Shown one piece after another: positions 33,280 through 42,391 of a stretch of DNA of 64,000 bases (positions are counted from its first letter, which is position 1; every line of letters begins with the position of its first letter). The translations under genes were made by a program, and so were the position numbers. Where the stretch lies: assembly GCF_018380615.1 (NCBI RefSeq), contig NZ_JAGYVZ010000013.1, positions 62,001-126,000 of the forward strand. The letters are read 5' to 3'. This DNA is from Flavobacterium psychroterrae (lineage in GTDB: Bacteria; Bacteroidota; Bacteroidia; Flavobacteriales; Flavobacteriaceae). Under the pieces are notes generated by a model. That model ran no database searches. It had not been told where the DNA came from and saw only the letters and a program-made list of their open reading frames with translations.

Positions 33280-33822
33280 ATGGAAAAAAATACTTCTCCT
33301 GCTAAATCATCAATACTATATGGTGTTTTGTTTGGTGTCATCATGGTTTTAGAATTTGTTATTATGTATATAATAGGTATGAAATCGCTGGTAAATTCCA
33401 GCATTGGTACAATTGTAAACATAGGAAACTATCTTGTATTACCAATCTTGTTTATATATATAGGTTGCACTAATTATAAGAAAAATGTTAATAACGGATT
33501 TATTTCTTTCAGTGAATGTTTAAAAGTTGGAATTTCAATCACTTTTGTTGCTGCTTTTGTTTATGCTGCTTTTAGCGTGATTTTTAATTTGATTTTTCCT
33601 GAGTTCATAAACGAAATGATTGATATTTCTAAAGAGGGAATGCTTGCCAAAAACCCTGAAATGACAGCTAAGGAAATGGAGATGGGAGTTTCTATGATAA
33701 AAAAATTCATGAATCCTGCAATTGTTTTCCCTGTAACGCTTGTGATGTACTCTTTCTTCGGATTATTGTATTCGTCACTTATAGGAGCAATTATAAAGAA
33801 TAACAAAACTCAAAGTTTATAA
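33280..33822 (+). CDS. DUF4199 membrane protein
   Basis: The 180-residue integral membrane protein has four hydrophobic segments (about 13-32, 43-60, 82-106 and 145-168), with the conserved GFISFSECLKVGISITFVAA near 68-87, which is typical of DUF4199. The function of the family is unknown. It starts eight bases before the glycosyltransferase gene, so they share a transcript; in Bacteroidota DUF4199 genes are often upstream of such a glycosyltransferase. Confidence 0.85.
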   Translation: MEKNTSPAKSSILYGVLFGVIMVLEFVIMYIIGMKSLVNSSIGTIVNIGNYLVLPILFIYIGCTNYKKNVNNGFISFSECLKVGISITFVAAFVYAAFSVIFNLIFPEFINEMIDISKEGMLAKNPEMTAKEMEMGVSMIKKFMNPAIVFPVTLVMYSFFGLLYSSLIGAIIKNNKTQSL

Positions 33823-33830
33823 AAATTTAA

Positions 33831-34787
33831 ATGAATTTATCTATACTTATACCGCTTCTTAATGAGGAGGAATCACTAAAGGAACTCTATTCGTGGATCA
33901 TTAAAGTGATGCAATCTAATAATTACTCTTATGAAATCATTTTTGTAGATGATGGAAGTACGGATGATTCCTGGAATATAATTGAAAGTTTTTCTAATGA
34001 AAATCCGAATGTAAAAGGGATTCGTTTCATGAAAAACTTTGGAAAATCACAGGCTTTACATGCTGGTTTTGCAAAAGCAAAAGGCGATGTAATTATTACA
34101 ATGGATGCCGATTTACAGGATAGTCCGGACGAAATTCCGGGATTATACGAAATGATTACGGCTGATAAATACGATTTGGTTTCCGGCTGGAAAAAGAAAC
34201 GTTACGACTCTGTTGTAGCAAAAAATCTTCCGTCGAAATTGTTCAACTGGGCGGCAAGAAAAACTTCCGGTGTTGAATTGAACGATTTTAACTGTGGATT
34301 AAAAGCATATAAAAATATCGTTGTAAAAAACATAGAAGTTTCGGGCGAAATGCATCGATATATTCCGGTTTTGGCTAAAAATGCCGGTTTTGGTAAAATT
34401 GGCGAAAAAATTGTAATTCATCAGGCTCGTAAATATGGTGAAACAAAATTTGGAATGGAGCGTTTTATAAACGGTTTTCTGGATTTGATTACGATTTGGT
34501 TTTTATCAAGATTCGGCAAAAGACCAATGCACTTATTTGGTGCAATGGGTTCAATTATGTTTATTATTGGTTTTTTATCTGCGGGTTATATTGGTATTTC
34601 TAAATTATACCATATGTATAACGGAATGAAATATAGCTTAATCACCAGCAATCCCTGGTTTTTTATTGCTTTAACAACCATGATTTTAGGAACGCAATTA
34701 TTTCTTGCAGGTTTTCTGGGAGAAATTATTTTGAGAACCAAAAGTAATGAAGCGCGTTATAAAGTTGCCCGAGAGGTTAATTTTTAA
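33831..34787 (+). CDS. Family 2 glycosyltransferase (DPM1/GtrB-like) with two membrane helices
   Basis: The 318-residue protein transfers a sugar, probably to a polyprenyl phosphate. The GT-A domain shows NLSILIPLLNEEESLKELYS at 2-21, FVDDGSTDDSW near 41-51 and the metal-binding MDADLQDSPDE near 92-102. Two transmembrane helices follow at about 233-255 and 272-295. This layout is that of undecaprenyl-phosphate glycosyltransferases such as GtrB or ArnC. The gene follows a DUF4199 gene by eight bases. Confidence 0.9.
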   Translation: MNLSILIPLLNEEESLKELYSWIIKVMQSNNYSYEIIFVDDGSTDDSWNIIESFSNENPNVKGIRFMKNFGKSQALHAGFAKAKGDVIITMDADLQDSPDEIPGLYEMITADKYDLVSGWKKKRYDSVVAKNLPSKLFNWAARKTSGVELNDFNCGLKAYKNIVVKNIEVSGEMHRYIPVLAKNAGFGKIGEKIVIHQARKYGETKFGMERFINGFLDLITIWFLSRFGKRPMHLFGAMGSIMFIIGFLSAGYIGISKLYHMYNGMKYSLITSNPWFFIALTTMILGTQLFLAGFLGEIILRTKSNEARYKVAREVNF

Positions 34788-34798
34788 CGTAAATCCCT

Positions 34799-34878
34799 AG
34801 CCCTGATGGAAGGGAAAATCCTTTTTTATCCGCCGCGGCGGATAAAAAAGATTGGAATGACAGCAGGAAATAGCTCCT
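34799..34878 (+). ncRNA. Structured intergenic repeat resembling Flavo-1 RNA, copy A
   Basis: Begins AGCCCTGATGGAAGGG and ends GCAGGAAATAGCTCC. Its centre is a perfect hairpin, TTTTTTATCCGCC with GGCGGATAAAAAA. The same framework with a different but still pairing centre recurs at 60643-60729. From memory it resembles the Flavo-1 RNA motif, but this was not checked. It may be an RNA or a mobile hairpin. Its place 20-30 bases before a start codon (34910) is compatible with a leader element. Confidence 0.5.
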
Positions 34879-34909
34879 GAAAATTATTATTAAACATAAA
34901 AATATACGA

Positions 34910-36640
34910 ATGATGAATATAGCACCTAATATTTTGAATGCTGTAAACGAATGGCTGACCCCTACATTTGACAACGAAACACAAGCTGCGGTTAAGGAAT
35001 TAATGACCACGTCGCCAAAGGAACTTGAGGAAAGTTTTTATAAAAATCTGGAATTTGGAACTGGCGGAATGCGCGGTGTTATGGGCGTTGGAAACAACAG
35101 AATTAACAAATATACGCTTGGAAAAAACACTCAGGGATTATCTGATTATTTACACGAAGTTTTCCCTAACAAGCCTTTAAAAGTTGTTATTGCTTATGAT
35201 TGCCGTCATAACAGTAATACGCTTGCTAAAGTTGTGGCTGATGTTTTCTCAGCTAACGGAATTCAGGTTTATTTATTCTCTGATTTACGCCCAACCCCGG
35301 AATTGTCTTTTGCGCTTAAATATTTAGGCTGTCAATGCGGAATTGTTTTAACAGCTTCACACAATCCACCGGAATATAACGGTTATAAAGTATATTGGGA
35401 AGATGGCGGACAAATTGTTCCTCCTGAAGATGCAGCGATTATTAATGTAATCGAAAATCTGGATTACGATAAAATTAAATTCAATGCTAACGAAAGCCTG
35501 ATTCAATATATTGATACTGAAATTGATAAAGCTTTTATAAAATCATCTATAGAAAACGCAAGTTTTAATACTCCGGCTGAAGCCAAAGATAATCTTCAGA
35601 TTGTTTTTACTTCGTTACACGGAACTTCAATAAAATCTATTCCTGATACTTTATCGCAAGCGGGTTATAAAAACGTACATATTGTACCGGAACAAGCTGT
35701 TCCTGACGGAAATTTCCCAACAGTGAAATCTCCAAATCCTGAAGAACCTGAGGCTTTGACTATGGCTTTGGCTCTTGCCGATAAAACAGATTCTGACATT
35801 GTAGTAGGAACTGATCCTGATTGTGACCGTCTTGGCGTTGCGGTTAGAAACAATGATGGTAAAATGATTTTGCTTAACGGAAATCAAACCATGATTTTAA
35901 TGACTTCTTTTTTATTGAAGCAATGGAAAAAAGCGGGTAAAATTAACGGTAAACAATTTGTGGGTTCTACAATTGTTTCAACTCCTATGATGATGGAATT
36001 AGCATCCAGTTATGGCGTTGAATGTAAAGTTGGTTTGACCGGTTTTAAATGGATTGCCAAAATGATTAAGGATTTCCCGGAACTCGAATTTATTGGTGGT
36101 GGCGAGGAAAGCTTTGGTTTTATGGTTGGTGATGCCGTGAGAGATAAAGATGCTGTTGCAGCTACTTTATTAATTTGCGAAGTTGCAGCTCAGGCAAAAG
36201 CAGCAGGAAGCAGTGTTTACAAAGAACTTTTACAGCTTTATGTTGAAAATGGTTTTTATAAAGAATACCTGGTTTCGTTAACTAAAAAAGGAATCGAAGG
36301 TTTACAGGAAATTACTCAGATGATGATTGATTTACGTGAAAATCCTTTGAAAGAAATCAGCGGACAAAGAGTAATTATGGTAGAGGATTATCAATCATCA
36401 ATTGCTTTGAATTTATTGACGGGTGAAGAATCTACAATGGATATTCCGAAATCAAACGTATTGATTTATTATACGGAGGATGGTTCTAAAATTTGTGCAA
36501 GACCAAGCGGAACTGAACCTAAAATTAAATTCTACATTAGCGTTAATGCTGAATTAGATTCGGTTACTAATTTTGATGCTGCGGAAAGTTTCCTAGACGA
36601 AAAAATACAAAATATCATTGCAGGAATGCAATTGAAATAA
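34910..36640 (+). CDS. Phosphoglucomutase/phosphomannomutase
   Basis: The 576-residue phosphohexomutase interconverts hexose 1- and 6-phosphates. The phosphoserine loop is TASHNPPEYNGYKVYW near 145-160; the magnesium loop is DPDCDRLG near 301-308; the substrate-binding loop is GGGEESFGF near 397-405; and the phosphate-binding loop is RPSGTEPKIKFY near the C-terminus. Length and the first motif match the PGM/PMM group of about 570-580 residues. Two ATGs (34910 and 34913) are possible. Sugar supply for surface polysaccharides fits the glycosyltransferase upstream. Confidence 0.92.
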   Translation: MMNIAPNILNAVNEWLTPTFDNETQAAVKELMTTSPKELEESFYKNLEFGTGGMRGVMGVGNNRINKYTLGKNTQGLSDYLHEVFPNKPLKVVIAYDCRHNSNTLAKVVADVFSANGIQVYLFSDLRPTPELSFALKYLGCQCGIVLTASHNPPEYNGYKVYWEDGGQIVPPEDAAIINVIENLDYDKIKFNANESLIQYIDTEIDKAFIKSSIENASFNTPAEAKDNLQIVFTSLHGTSIKSIPDTLSQAGYKNVHIVPEQAVPDGNFPTVKSPNPEEPEALTMALALADKTDSDIVVGTDPDCDRLGVAVRNNDGKMILLNGNQTMILMTSFLLKQWKKAGKINGKQFVGSTIVSTPMMMELASSYGVECKVGLTGFKWIAKMIKDFPELEFIGGGEESFGFMVGDAVRDKDAVAATLLICEVAAQAKAAGSSVYKELLQLYVENGFYKEYLVSLTKKGIEGLQEITQMMIDLRENPLKEISGQRVIMVEDYQSSIALNLLTGEESTMDIPKSNVLIYYTEDGSKICARPSGTEPKIKFYISVNAELDSVTNFDAAESFLDEKIQNIIAGMQLK

Positions 36641-36644
36641 AAAA

Positions 36645-37682
36645 ATGAGTGACAAACCGGAAACAAATGATCAGCCCGAACTATTAAATTCAATCATTGG
36701 ATTAATAGATCAGACGCGTCATTTTGTTGCCAAAACGGTTAATCAGGAATTGACTTTATTATATTGGAATATTGGAAAAACCATAAATGAAGAGATTCTA
36801 AAAAACGATAGAGCCGATTATGGAAAAAAAATAATTCCAGCATTAAGCGAAGCATTAACAAAAAGATACGGAGTAGGTTTTAACAAAAGAAATCTACAAA
36901 GTTTTATCAAGTTAAATACTGTAATTGAAGACTTTACAATTTTGCACACACTGTGTGCAAAATTGAGTTGGTCTCATATTAGAAATATAATTTACATTGA
37001 AGACCACATAAAACGTGAATTCTATGTTCAAATGAGCATACACGAACGTTGGAGCGTAAGAACTTTGCAGGAACGCATTGACAGTATGCTTTTTGAAAGA
37101 ACTGCCATTAGTAAAAAACCTGAACAAACTATCCTTAATGATTTAGCGTCATTACAAAACGAAAAACAAATTAGTCCTGATTTAACTTTTCGGGATCCTT
37201 ATTTCTTAGATTTTCTTGGATTGCATGATAGTTATTCTGAAAAAGATTTAGAAAGTTCAATCTTGGCTCAATTACAAAATTTCATTACCGAAATGGGAAG
37301 CGAATTTGCTTTTCTTGCCCGCCAAAAAAGAATAACAATCGACGATGAAGATTTTTATATTGATTTACTTTTTTACCATCGTGGCTTACGCCGATTGGTT
37401 GCTATTGACTTAAAACTTGGAAAATTTAAAGCAGGATATAAAGGTCAAATGGAATTATATCTTCGCTGGTTAGAGAAAAATGAGCAAAAAGAAGGTGAAA
37501 ACAAACCAATTGGATTAATTTTGTGCAGTGAAAAATCTCCTGAACAAATCAATTATTTAATGCTTGATAACGACGAACAAATCAAAGTTTCAGCTTATTT
37601 AACCCAATTACCAGAAAAAAAATTATTGCTGGAAAAACTCGAAAGAGCCATTGCCATAGCAGAAAATAACATCCACAAATAA
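36645..37682 (+). CDS. YhcG-type PDDEXK nuclease domain protein (DUF1016)
   Basis: The 345-residue protein has an N-terminal helix-turn-helix-like DUF1016_N region (LLYWNIGKTINEEILKNDRA near 39-58; SFIKLNTVI) and a C-terminal PDDEXK nuclease domain (EFAFLARQKRITIDDEDFYIDLLFYHRGLRRLVAIDLKLGKFK starts near 224; core residues D and E-x-K equivalents in YIDLLFYH and VAIDLKLG). These genes are widespread, often mobile, and linked to defence or DNA repair, but their function is not settled. It begins five bases after the mutase and overlaps the exporter start by one base, so it lies inside an operon that is otherwise about sugars and export. Confidence 0.9.
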   Translation: MSDKPETNDQPELLNSIIGLIDQTRHFVAKTVNQELTLLYWNIGKTINEEILKNDRADYGKKIIPALSEALTKRYGVGFNKRNLQSFIKLNTVIEDFTILHTLCAKLSWSHIRNIIYIEDHIKREFYVQMSIHERWSVRTLQERIDSMLFERTAISKKPEQTILNDLASLQNEKQISPDLTFRDPYFLDFLGLHDSYSEKDLESSILAQLQNFITEMGSEFAFLARQKRITIDDEDFYIDLLFYHRGLRRLVAIDLKLGKFKAGYKGQMELYLRWLEKNEQKEGENKPIGLILCSEKSPEQINYLMLDNDEQIKVSAYLTQLPEKKLLLEKLERAIAIAENNIHK

Positions 37683-39511
37683 TGAGTAATTTTAGAAAAA
37701 TAGTTCCTTTTATATATCCGTATAAGAAATACGCATTATTAAATATCTTTTTTAATATTTTGTATGCGCTTTTCAGTACACTTTCCTTTATGGCATTGAT
37801 TCCTATGCTTCAGGTTTTATTTGATAAAACGAAGAAGAATACTATTATGCCAACTTATGAAGGAATCACCCATATCAAAGAATATGGAGAAAACTATTTA
37901 AGTTATTATATTACCACAAATACAGATCCTCATAATCCAGGTTTTGTACTTTCGGTAATGGTTACGCTAATTATTTCGATATTTTTATTGAAAAATTTAG
38001 CCGATTATCTGGCTATGTTTTTCATCACTTTTTTACGAAATGGTGTTTTGCGAGATATGCGAAATGCATTGTATAAAAAAACCCTGGAACTGCCATTAGC
38101 TTTTTATTCTGAGAAAAGAAAAGGAGATGTCATTTCAAGGATTTCTGCCGATGTAAATGAGGTTCAGACTTCATTTTTAGCTATCTTAGAACTTATTGTA
38201 AAAGAACCTTTGACTATTGTTTTTACAATATTTGCAATGTTAATCATTAGCGCCAAACTAACTTTATTTGTATTCATTTTTATTCCAATATCAGGATATA
38301 TCATTTCATTAATTGGAAAACAACTAAAGAAACAATCCAGTAAAGCACAACAGGAACAAGGTATTTTCCTATCAACTATTGAAGAAACTATTGGCGGATT
38401 GAAAGTCGTAAAAGGATATAATTCTGAAAACTATTTTAATACTGTTTTTCAAAATTCGACAGAACGTTTTTTTAAATTATCAAATAGTATAGGCAATCGC
38501 CAGAACTTAGCTTCGCCTGCAAGTGAATTTATGGGAATTACGGTTATCGCTATTTTACTGTGGTACGGCGGACAAATGGTTTTGATTGAAAAAACCCTTG
38601 ACGGACCTTCTTTTATTGCTTATATGGGATTAGCTTATAATATCCTGACACCTGCAAAAGCAATTTCTAAAGCTTCTTATGGAGTAAAAAGAGGAAATGC
38701 GGCAGCAGAACGTGTTCTTGAAATATTAGAGCAGGAAAACACGATTACATCAAAAGATAATGCAATCGAAAAAACAACTTTTGATAACAATATAAGCGTT
38801 CAGAATATCAACTTTAAATATGAAGATGAAACGGTTTTAAAAGACTTTTCTCTTCAAATTAAAAAAGGTCAAACTGTTGCGCTTGTGGGACAATCCGGAA
38901 GTGGAAAAAGTACGATTGCAAATTTGCTGACTCGTTTTTATGATGTAAATGACGGAACAATTTCGATTGACGGCGTTAATATTAAAGATATGAATTTACA
39001 ATCGCTTCGCAGTTTGATGGGATTAGTAACTCAGGATAGTATTTTATTTAATGATACTATAAAAGCGAATATTTCGTTAGGAAAATTAGATGCTACTGAT
39101 GATGAAATTATCGAAGCGCTAAAAATCGCAAATGCTTTTGAATTTGTAAATGAATTGCCTTTAGGAATCTATACTAATATTGGTGATAGTGGAAACAAAC
39201 TTTCCGGCGGTCAAAAACAACGTTTATCAATTGCGCGTGCGGTATTGAAAAATCCTCCAATTATGATTTTGGATGAAGCTACATCAGCATTAGATACTGA
39301 AAGTGAAAAATTTGTTCAGGTTGCACTTGAAAATATGATGCAAAACAGAACTTCAATTGTAATTGCGCATCGTCTTTCAACAATTCAGAAAGCAGACTTA
39401 ATTGTGGTCATGCAAAAAGGAAAAATTGTAGAACAAGGTACACATGACGAACTAATTACACACAACGGAACGTACAATAAACTAGTTACAATGCAGTCTT
39501 TTGAGTCGTAA
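37682..39511 (+). CDS. ABC exporter, ATPase fused to membrane domain (MsbA-like)
   Basis: The 609-residue protein carries an N-terminal six-helix exporter domain (about 15-340) and a C-terminal ATPase domain with Walker A GQSGSGKST near 398-406, signature LSGGQKQRLSIARAVL near 503-518 and Walker B IMILDEATSALD near 523-534. It resembles MsbA-type lipid A or lipid exporters, which move lipid A or similar molecules to the outer leaflet, but other lipid or drug exporters share the plan. It overlaps the nuclease gene start-stop by one base. Confidence 0.88.
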   Translation: MSNFRKIVPFIYPYKKYALLNIFFNILYALFSTLSFMALIPMLQVLFDKTKKNTIMPTYEGITHIKEYGENYLSYYITTNTDPHNPGFVLSVMVTLIISIFLLKNLADYLAMFFITFLRNGVLRDMRNALYKKTLELPLAFYSEKRKGDVISRISADVNEVQTSFLAILELIVKEPLTIVFTIFAMLIISAKLTLFVFIFIPISGYIISLIGKQLKKQSSKAQQEQGIFLSTIEETIGGLKVVKGYNSENYFNTVFQNSTERFFKLSNSIGNRQNLASPASEFMGITVIAILLWYGGQMVLIEKTLDGPSFIAYMGLAYNILTPAKAISKASYGVKRGNAAAERVLEILEQENTITSKDNAIEKTTFDNNISVQNINFKYEDETVLKDFSLQIKKGQTVALVGQSGSGKSTIANLLTRFYDVNDGTISIDGVNIKDMNLQSLRSLMGLVTQDSILFNDTIKANISLGKLDATDDEIIEALKIANAFEFVNELPLGIYTNIGDSGNKLSGGQKQRLSIARAVLKNPPIMILDEATSALDTESEKFVQVALENMMQNRTSIVIAHRLSTIQKADLIVVMQKGKIVEQGTHDELITHNGTYNKLVTMQSFES

Positions 39512-39530
39512 ATAAAAGAAAAATATCTTT

Positions 39531-39608
39531 TAGCCACAGATTACACAGATTAACACAGATTCTTTTTTTAACGAAATAAATCATTTTAATCTTTATAATC
39601 TGTGGCTA
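39531..39608 (+). terminator. Repeat-built hairpin after the exporter gene
   Basis: TAGCCACAGATT (39531-39542) pairs with AATCTGTGGCTA (39597-39608). Between them lie two more CACAGATTA-type units at 9-10-bp spacing and a T run. It probably ends the exporter transcript, but it looks like a dispersed repeat rather than a simple terminator. Confidence 0.6.
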
Positions 39609-39640
39609 TTTTTTTAGAATAAATCTTAAAACAAATAAAA

Positions 39641-40342
39641 ATGTATCTCAATAATTCGAACATAAAGCTTCCTGATGATCCAGATACTATTGTTTGGAAA
39701 TACTTAGACTTGTCTAAATTCCTGGACTTATTATTATCCAAGAAATTATTCATGTCCCGTTCTGATAAATTTGAAGACCAGTACGAAGGGACTTTCAGCG
39801 AACCTACTTTTGAAGAGATTAAAAAACTGGCGATTGATAATCCTGACTTTTTAAATTATTATAAAACGCACCGCGAACAAGTTGCTATAAGCAGCTGGCA
39901 CATTAATGAATATGAGTCATTTGCTATGTGGCAGATTTTTACTCAAAACAGCGAAGGATTAGCGATTCAGTCGACTATAGGCAGATTGCAAAAGGCATTG
40001 AATCCCGAGAATAATTTTGATCAGTATATTGGAGAAGTCAATTATATCGATTACAAAAAAGAATATATTCCGTTTGATGATTTGTTCTTTCCGTTTTTGT
40101 TTAAACGAAAGAGTTTTCAATACGAGCGCGAAGTCCGCATTATTACTGATACTTCAAAAAGTATTTCAAAATTGAATGATGGTTTAAAAATCAATGTTGA
40201 TCTCAAACAATTAATCGAAAAGATTTACATTCATCCAAAATCAGAAAACTGGTACAAAAAACTGGTTATTGAATTGGTTGATCGCTTGGGATTTGGATTT
40301 GAAATTGAGAAGTCAGATTTGGAAAGTGATATTTTGATTTAG
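39641..40342 (+). CDS. DUF2971 domain protein
   Basis: The 233-residue protein matches the DUF2971 family: early WKYLDLSKFLDLLLSKKLFM (residues 24-43), then FEDQYEGTF, ISSWHINEYESFAMWQIF (98-115) and a late RKSFQYEREVRIIT. The function is unknown. There is no signal peptide or membrane segment, so it is cytosolic. DUF2971 genes are often in accessory regions, but composition here is like its neighbours. It forms a single-gene unit between hairpins. Confidence 0.82.
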   Translation: MYLNNSNIKLPDDPDTIVWKYLDLSKFLDLLLSKKLFMSRSDKFEDQYEGTFSEPTFEEIKKLAIDNPDFLNYYKTHREQVAISSWHINEYESFAMWQIFTQNSEGLAIQSTIGRLQKALNPENNFDQYIGEVNYIDYKKEYIPFDDLFFPFLFKRKSFQYEREVRIITDTSKSISKLNDGLKINVDLKQLIEKIYIHPKSENWYKKLVIELVDRLGFGFEIEKSDLESDILI

Positions 40343-40373
40343 ATCGTGGTCATTTTTAACCGTTATTTCTAAA

Positions 40374-40425
40374 CTGGACTGAAGTCCAGCTCTACAATAT
40401 TGATTGAGCCTAGCGGCTCTTTTTT
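40374..40425. repeat. Two REP-like palindromes after DUF2971
   Basis: CTGGACTGAAGTCCAG (40374-40389) is a palindrome; GAGCC and GGCTC (40406-40419) form a second small stem followed by a T run, which could act as the DUF2971 terminator. Confidence 0.55.
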
Positions 40426-40440
40426 AATCAAATTAAAAAA

Positions 40441-40480
40441 CAAAAAACCATTTGAAAATTAATTTTCAAATGGTTTTTTG
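40441..40480. terminator. Perfect 40-bp palindrome, bidirectional terminator
   Basis: The 40 bases form a loopless perfect palindrome: CAAAAAACCATTTGAAAATT and its exact reverse complement. It lies between convergent DUF2971 and the small membrane protein gene and would end both transcripts. Confidence 0.8.
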
Positions 40481-40542
40481 TTTGATCAAGGTCAAAATTT
40501 TAAATCTAAAATTTATATAAGAAAGTGAAATATTAATTTAGA

Positions 40543-40962
40543 TTATTTTTGTTTTAGCTTGTTCAAATATTTTTCTCGTAGATAAAGATTTTCGTCTTCT
40601 ATTATTGTTTGATTATTCTTCCTGATATAATAAAAAACTGAATCAGATTTGTTTTTCTTCACAACAGAATCTCCTATCTGAATTTTATCATACAGCGAAT
40701 TACTAACAACCCATCTTATTCCTGTGTTTAAAAATAAACAATGAGGAAAACGATATCCATCACCTCCTTCAACCTTTTTTTCATAAACAATACCGGAAAA
40801 ACTATATTCATTAGCTTCTTTATACTCCCGTTCAATATAGCCTATTGAATTAGTCTGAAAGTATCCTCCAATTAATGATAAAAACAATATTGGCATAAAA
40901 ATGTACCATAACACACTTTTAACTTTGTTTTCTTGATCTTTCAGTTCTGCTTCAGAATACAT
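40543..40962 (-). CDS. Small membrane protein of unknown function
   Basis: I do not recognise a family. The 139-residue protein has one hydrophobic segment (about 18-35, ILFLSLIGGYF) near the N-terminus and a polar remainder with a beta-rich middle (YSFSGIVYEKKVEGGDGYRF). It lies 23 bases downstream of the EF-hand lipoprotein gene on the same strand and is the last member of a five-gene run starting with the M23 peptidase at 46562. A transmembrane anchor with an outward soluble domain is likely. Confidence 0.6.
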   Translation of the reverse strand: MYSEAELKDQENKVKSVLWYIFMPILFLSLIGGYFQTNSIGYIEREYKEANEYSFSGIVYEKKVEGGDGYRFPHCLFLNTGIRWVVSNSLYDKIQIGDSVVKKNKSDSVFYYIRKNNQTIIEDENLYLREKYLNKLKQK

Positions 40963-40985
40963 TATGAAATCTCTTTAGTCAGAAA

Positions 40986-41708
40986 TCAAATAGGTTTATA
41001 ACTTTTAACTTCCCATTTTTTAGCAGTTAAATCGACATAGTTATAATGTAAAACATCATTTTTATCGAATTGTCCGTTTTGGTTCGTGTCTTCGATTGTT
41101 CTAAAATACAGACGGCTTTTAGATTCTACTAAACTCCAATCGATTAGTTCCTGAAAATCTTCTGATATTTTAGTGAAATTTTCACCGCTAATATTACTTA
41201 GATATAATGTTTTAATATCTCCTGAGTCAATTTTACCATCTTTATTAGTATCAGAATCAGCCAGAGTATATACCATAATTTGGTTTTGAGTTTTATCAGC
41301 AACTGCTTTTAAATAAGTCGCAGTTAAAATCAAAGCAGGTTTATCCGTTAAAGGTCGGATAGAATCTGAATCTACTTTTTGAAATTTCAGGTTTTGTAAA
41401 TATCCTGTAATTTCATATTCTCCTAAATTCGAAATTGTAAAACTCACATCATTCACACTCGATGATCCGTAACGGGATTTTGTTCCTCGTTCGAAAACGC
41501 GCAAATCTCCAACAGGATGAATTAAATAATCCGTTCCCTGCATTTGAATTGGCAAATCAGCTACTTCAATCTGTGTCGAATCGGTTTTTGAAACAACATT
41601 TGTTTTGCTTGCAGCATCATAAATTACTTTTGGTTTCTGAGCGTCATCTTTACAACTCACTAATGTTCCGATGATTGCTAAGGTTATATATTTTAAGGAA
41701 TTTTTCAT
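40986..41708 (-). CDS. Lipoprotein with two EF-hand-like calcium loops
   Basis: The 240-residue lipoprotein has a lipobox ending at Cys19 (TLVSC). Two calcium-loop sequences stand out: DTNKDGKIDSGD near residues 155-166 and DTNQNGQFDKND near 211-222. They follow the D-x-N/D-x-D/N-G pattern of EF-hands and dockerin-type loops. The rest is beta-rich with no recognised domain. It lies in a minus-strand series behind the TonB receptor and membrane protein, so it may be a surface or periplasmic partner of that receptor. Function is not known. Confidence 0.72.
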   Translation of the reverse strand: MKNSLKYITLAIIGTLVSCKDDAQKPKVIYDAASKTNVVSKTDSTQIEVADLPIQMQGTDYLIHPVGDLRVFERGTKSRYGSSSVNDVSFTISNLGEYEITGYLQNLKFQKVDSDSIRPLTDKPALILTATYLKAVADKTQNQIMVYTLADSDTNKDGKIDSGDIKTLYLSNISGENFTKISEDFQELIDWSLVESKSRLYFRTIEDTNQNGQFDKNDVLHYNYVDLTAKKWEVKSYKPI

Positions 41709-41755
41709 GTATGCTAAATTATATTAGGATATCAAATATAGTATTTTTGATTGTA

Positions 41756-42391
41756 TTATCTAGTTTTATTGAATTTTACTAGGGCAAAGATATTCAGAAA
41801 TACGATGCCAAGATAACCCAGAAAAATAAACCAATACTTTTTATACAGCGCCAAAACATATTGAAACTGCTTTTCTTTCTCTTCTTTTAAGAAAAATTTT
41901 TTATTGGCTTCCCAATACCCACATTTAACAGGAACGATTTTTCGTAAATTCTTATCATATTTTGGCTTTGGTACCATTACAACAAAAAAATCATTATTAT
42001 ATTGTTCGAAATTTGACATTTCTTCAATTGCAAAAATATCCAGAAGCCTAATATAAACTTCATACTTCATTTTATTACCTAAATGAATCCGAACTCCATT
42101 TATCGTATCATTTTCACGATTTAATTTCTTTAAAGCAACCTGAAGATTCCCTAAATCTTTACGCAATGCAACCTCAGAACTATTGAAACTAAAAACCTGA
42201 TAATTTCTTTTAAAAGACAACAAATTTGGCTTAGTAAGAGATTCTGCGCGAAACGAGATATTAATACAGCTTTCTTCTTTAAAAGCATCTGTCTTATACC
42301 AGAAAATCAAACATAAAACAGGTATAAAAACCAACGAAATCAATCCCGGCACATAAAAAATTTTCTTTCGTCTTTCACGTTTTTCTATCAT
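41756..42391 (-). CDS. Two-helix membrane protein of unknown function
   Basis: The 211-residue protein has transmembrane helices at about 12-31 and 188-206 and an external beta-rich middle of about 150 residues (KYDKNLRKIVPVKCGYWEAN). The start overlaps the TonB receptor stop by four bases (ATGA), which indicates coupled translation. No family is recognised. Its place directly behind the receptor suggests a role in the same process. Confidence 0.7.
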   Translation of the reverse strand: MIEKRERRKKIFYVPGLISLVFIPVLCLIFWYKTDAFKEESCINISFRAESLTKPNLLSFKRNYQVFSFNSSEVALRKDLGNLQVALKKLNRENDTINGVRIHLGNKMKYEVYIRLLDIFAIEEMSNFEQYNNDFFVVMVPKPKYDKNLRKIVPVKCGYWEANKKFFLKEEKEKQFQYVLALYKKYWFIFLGYLGIVFLNIFALVKFNKTR

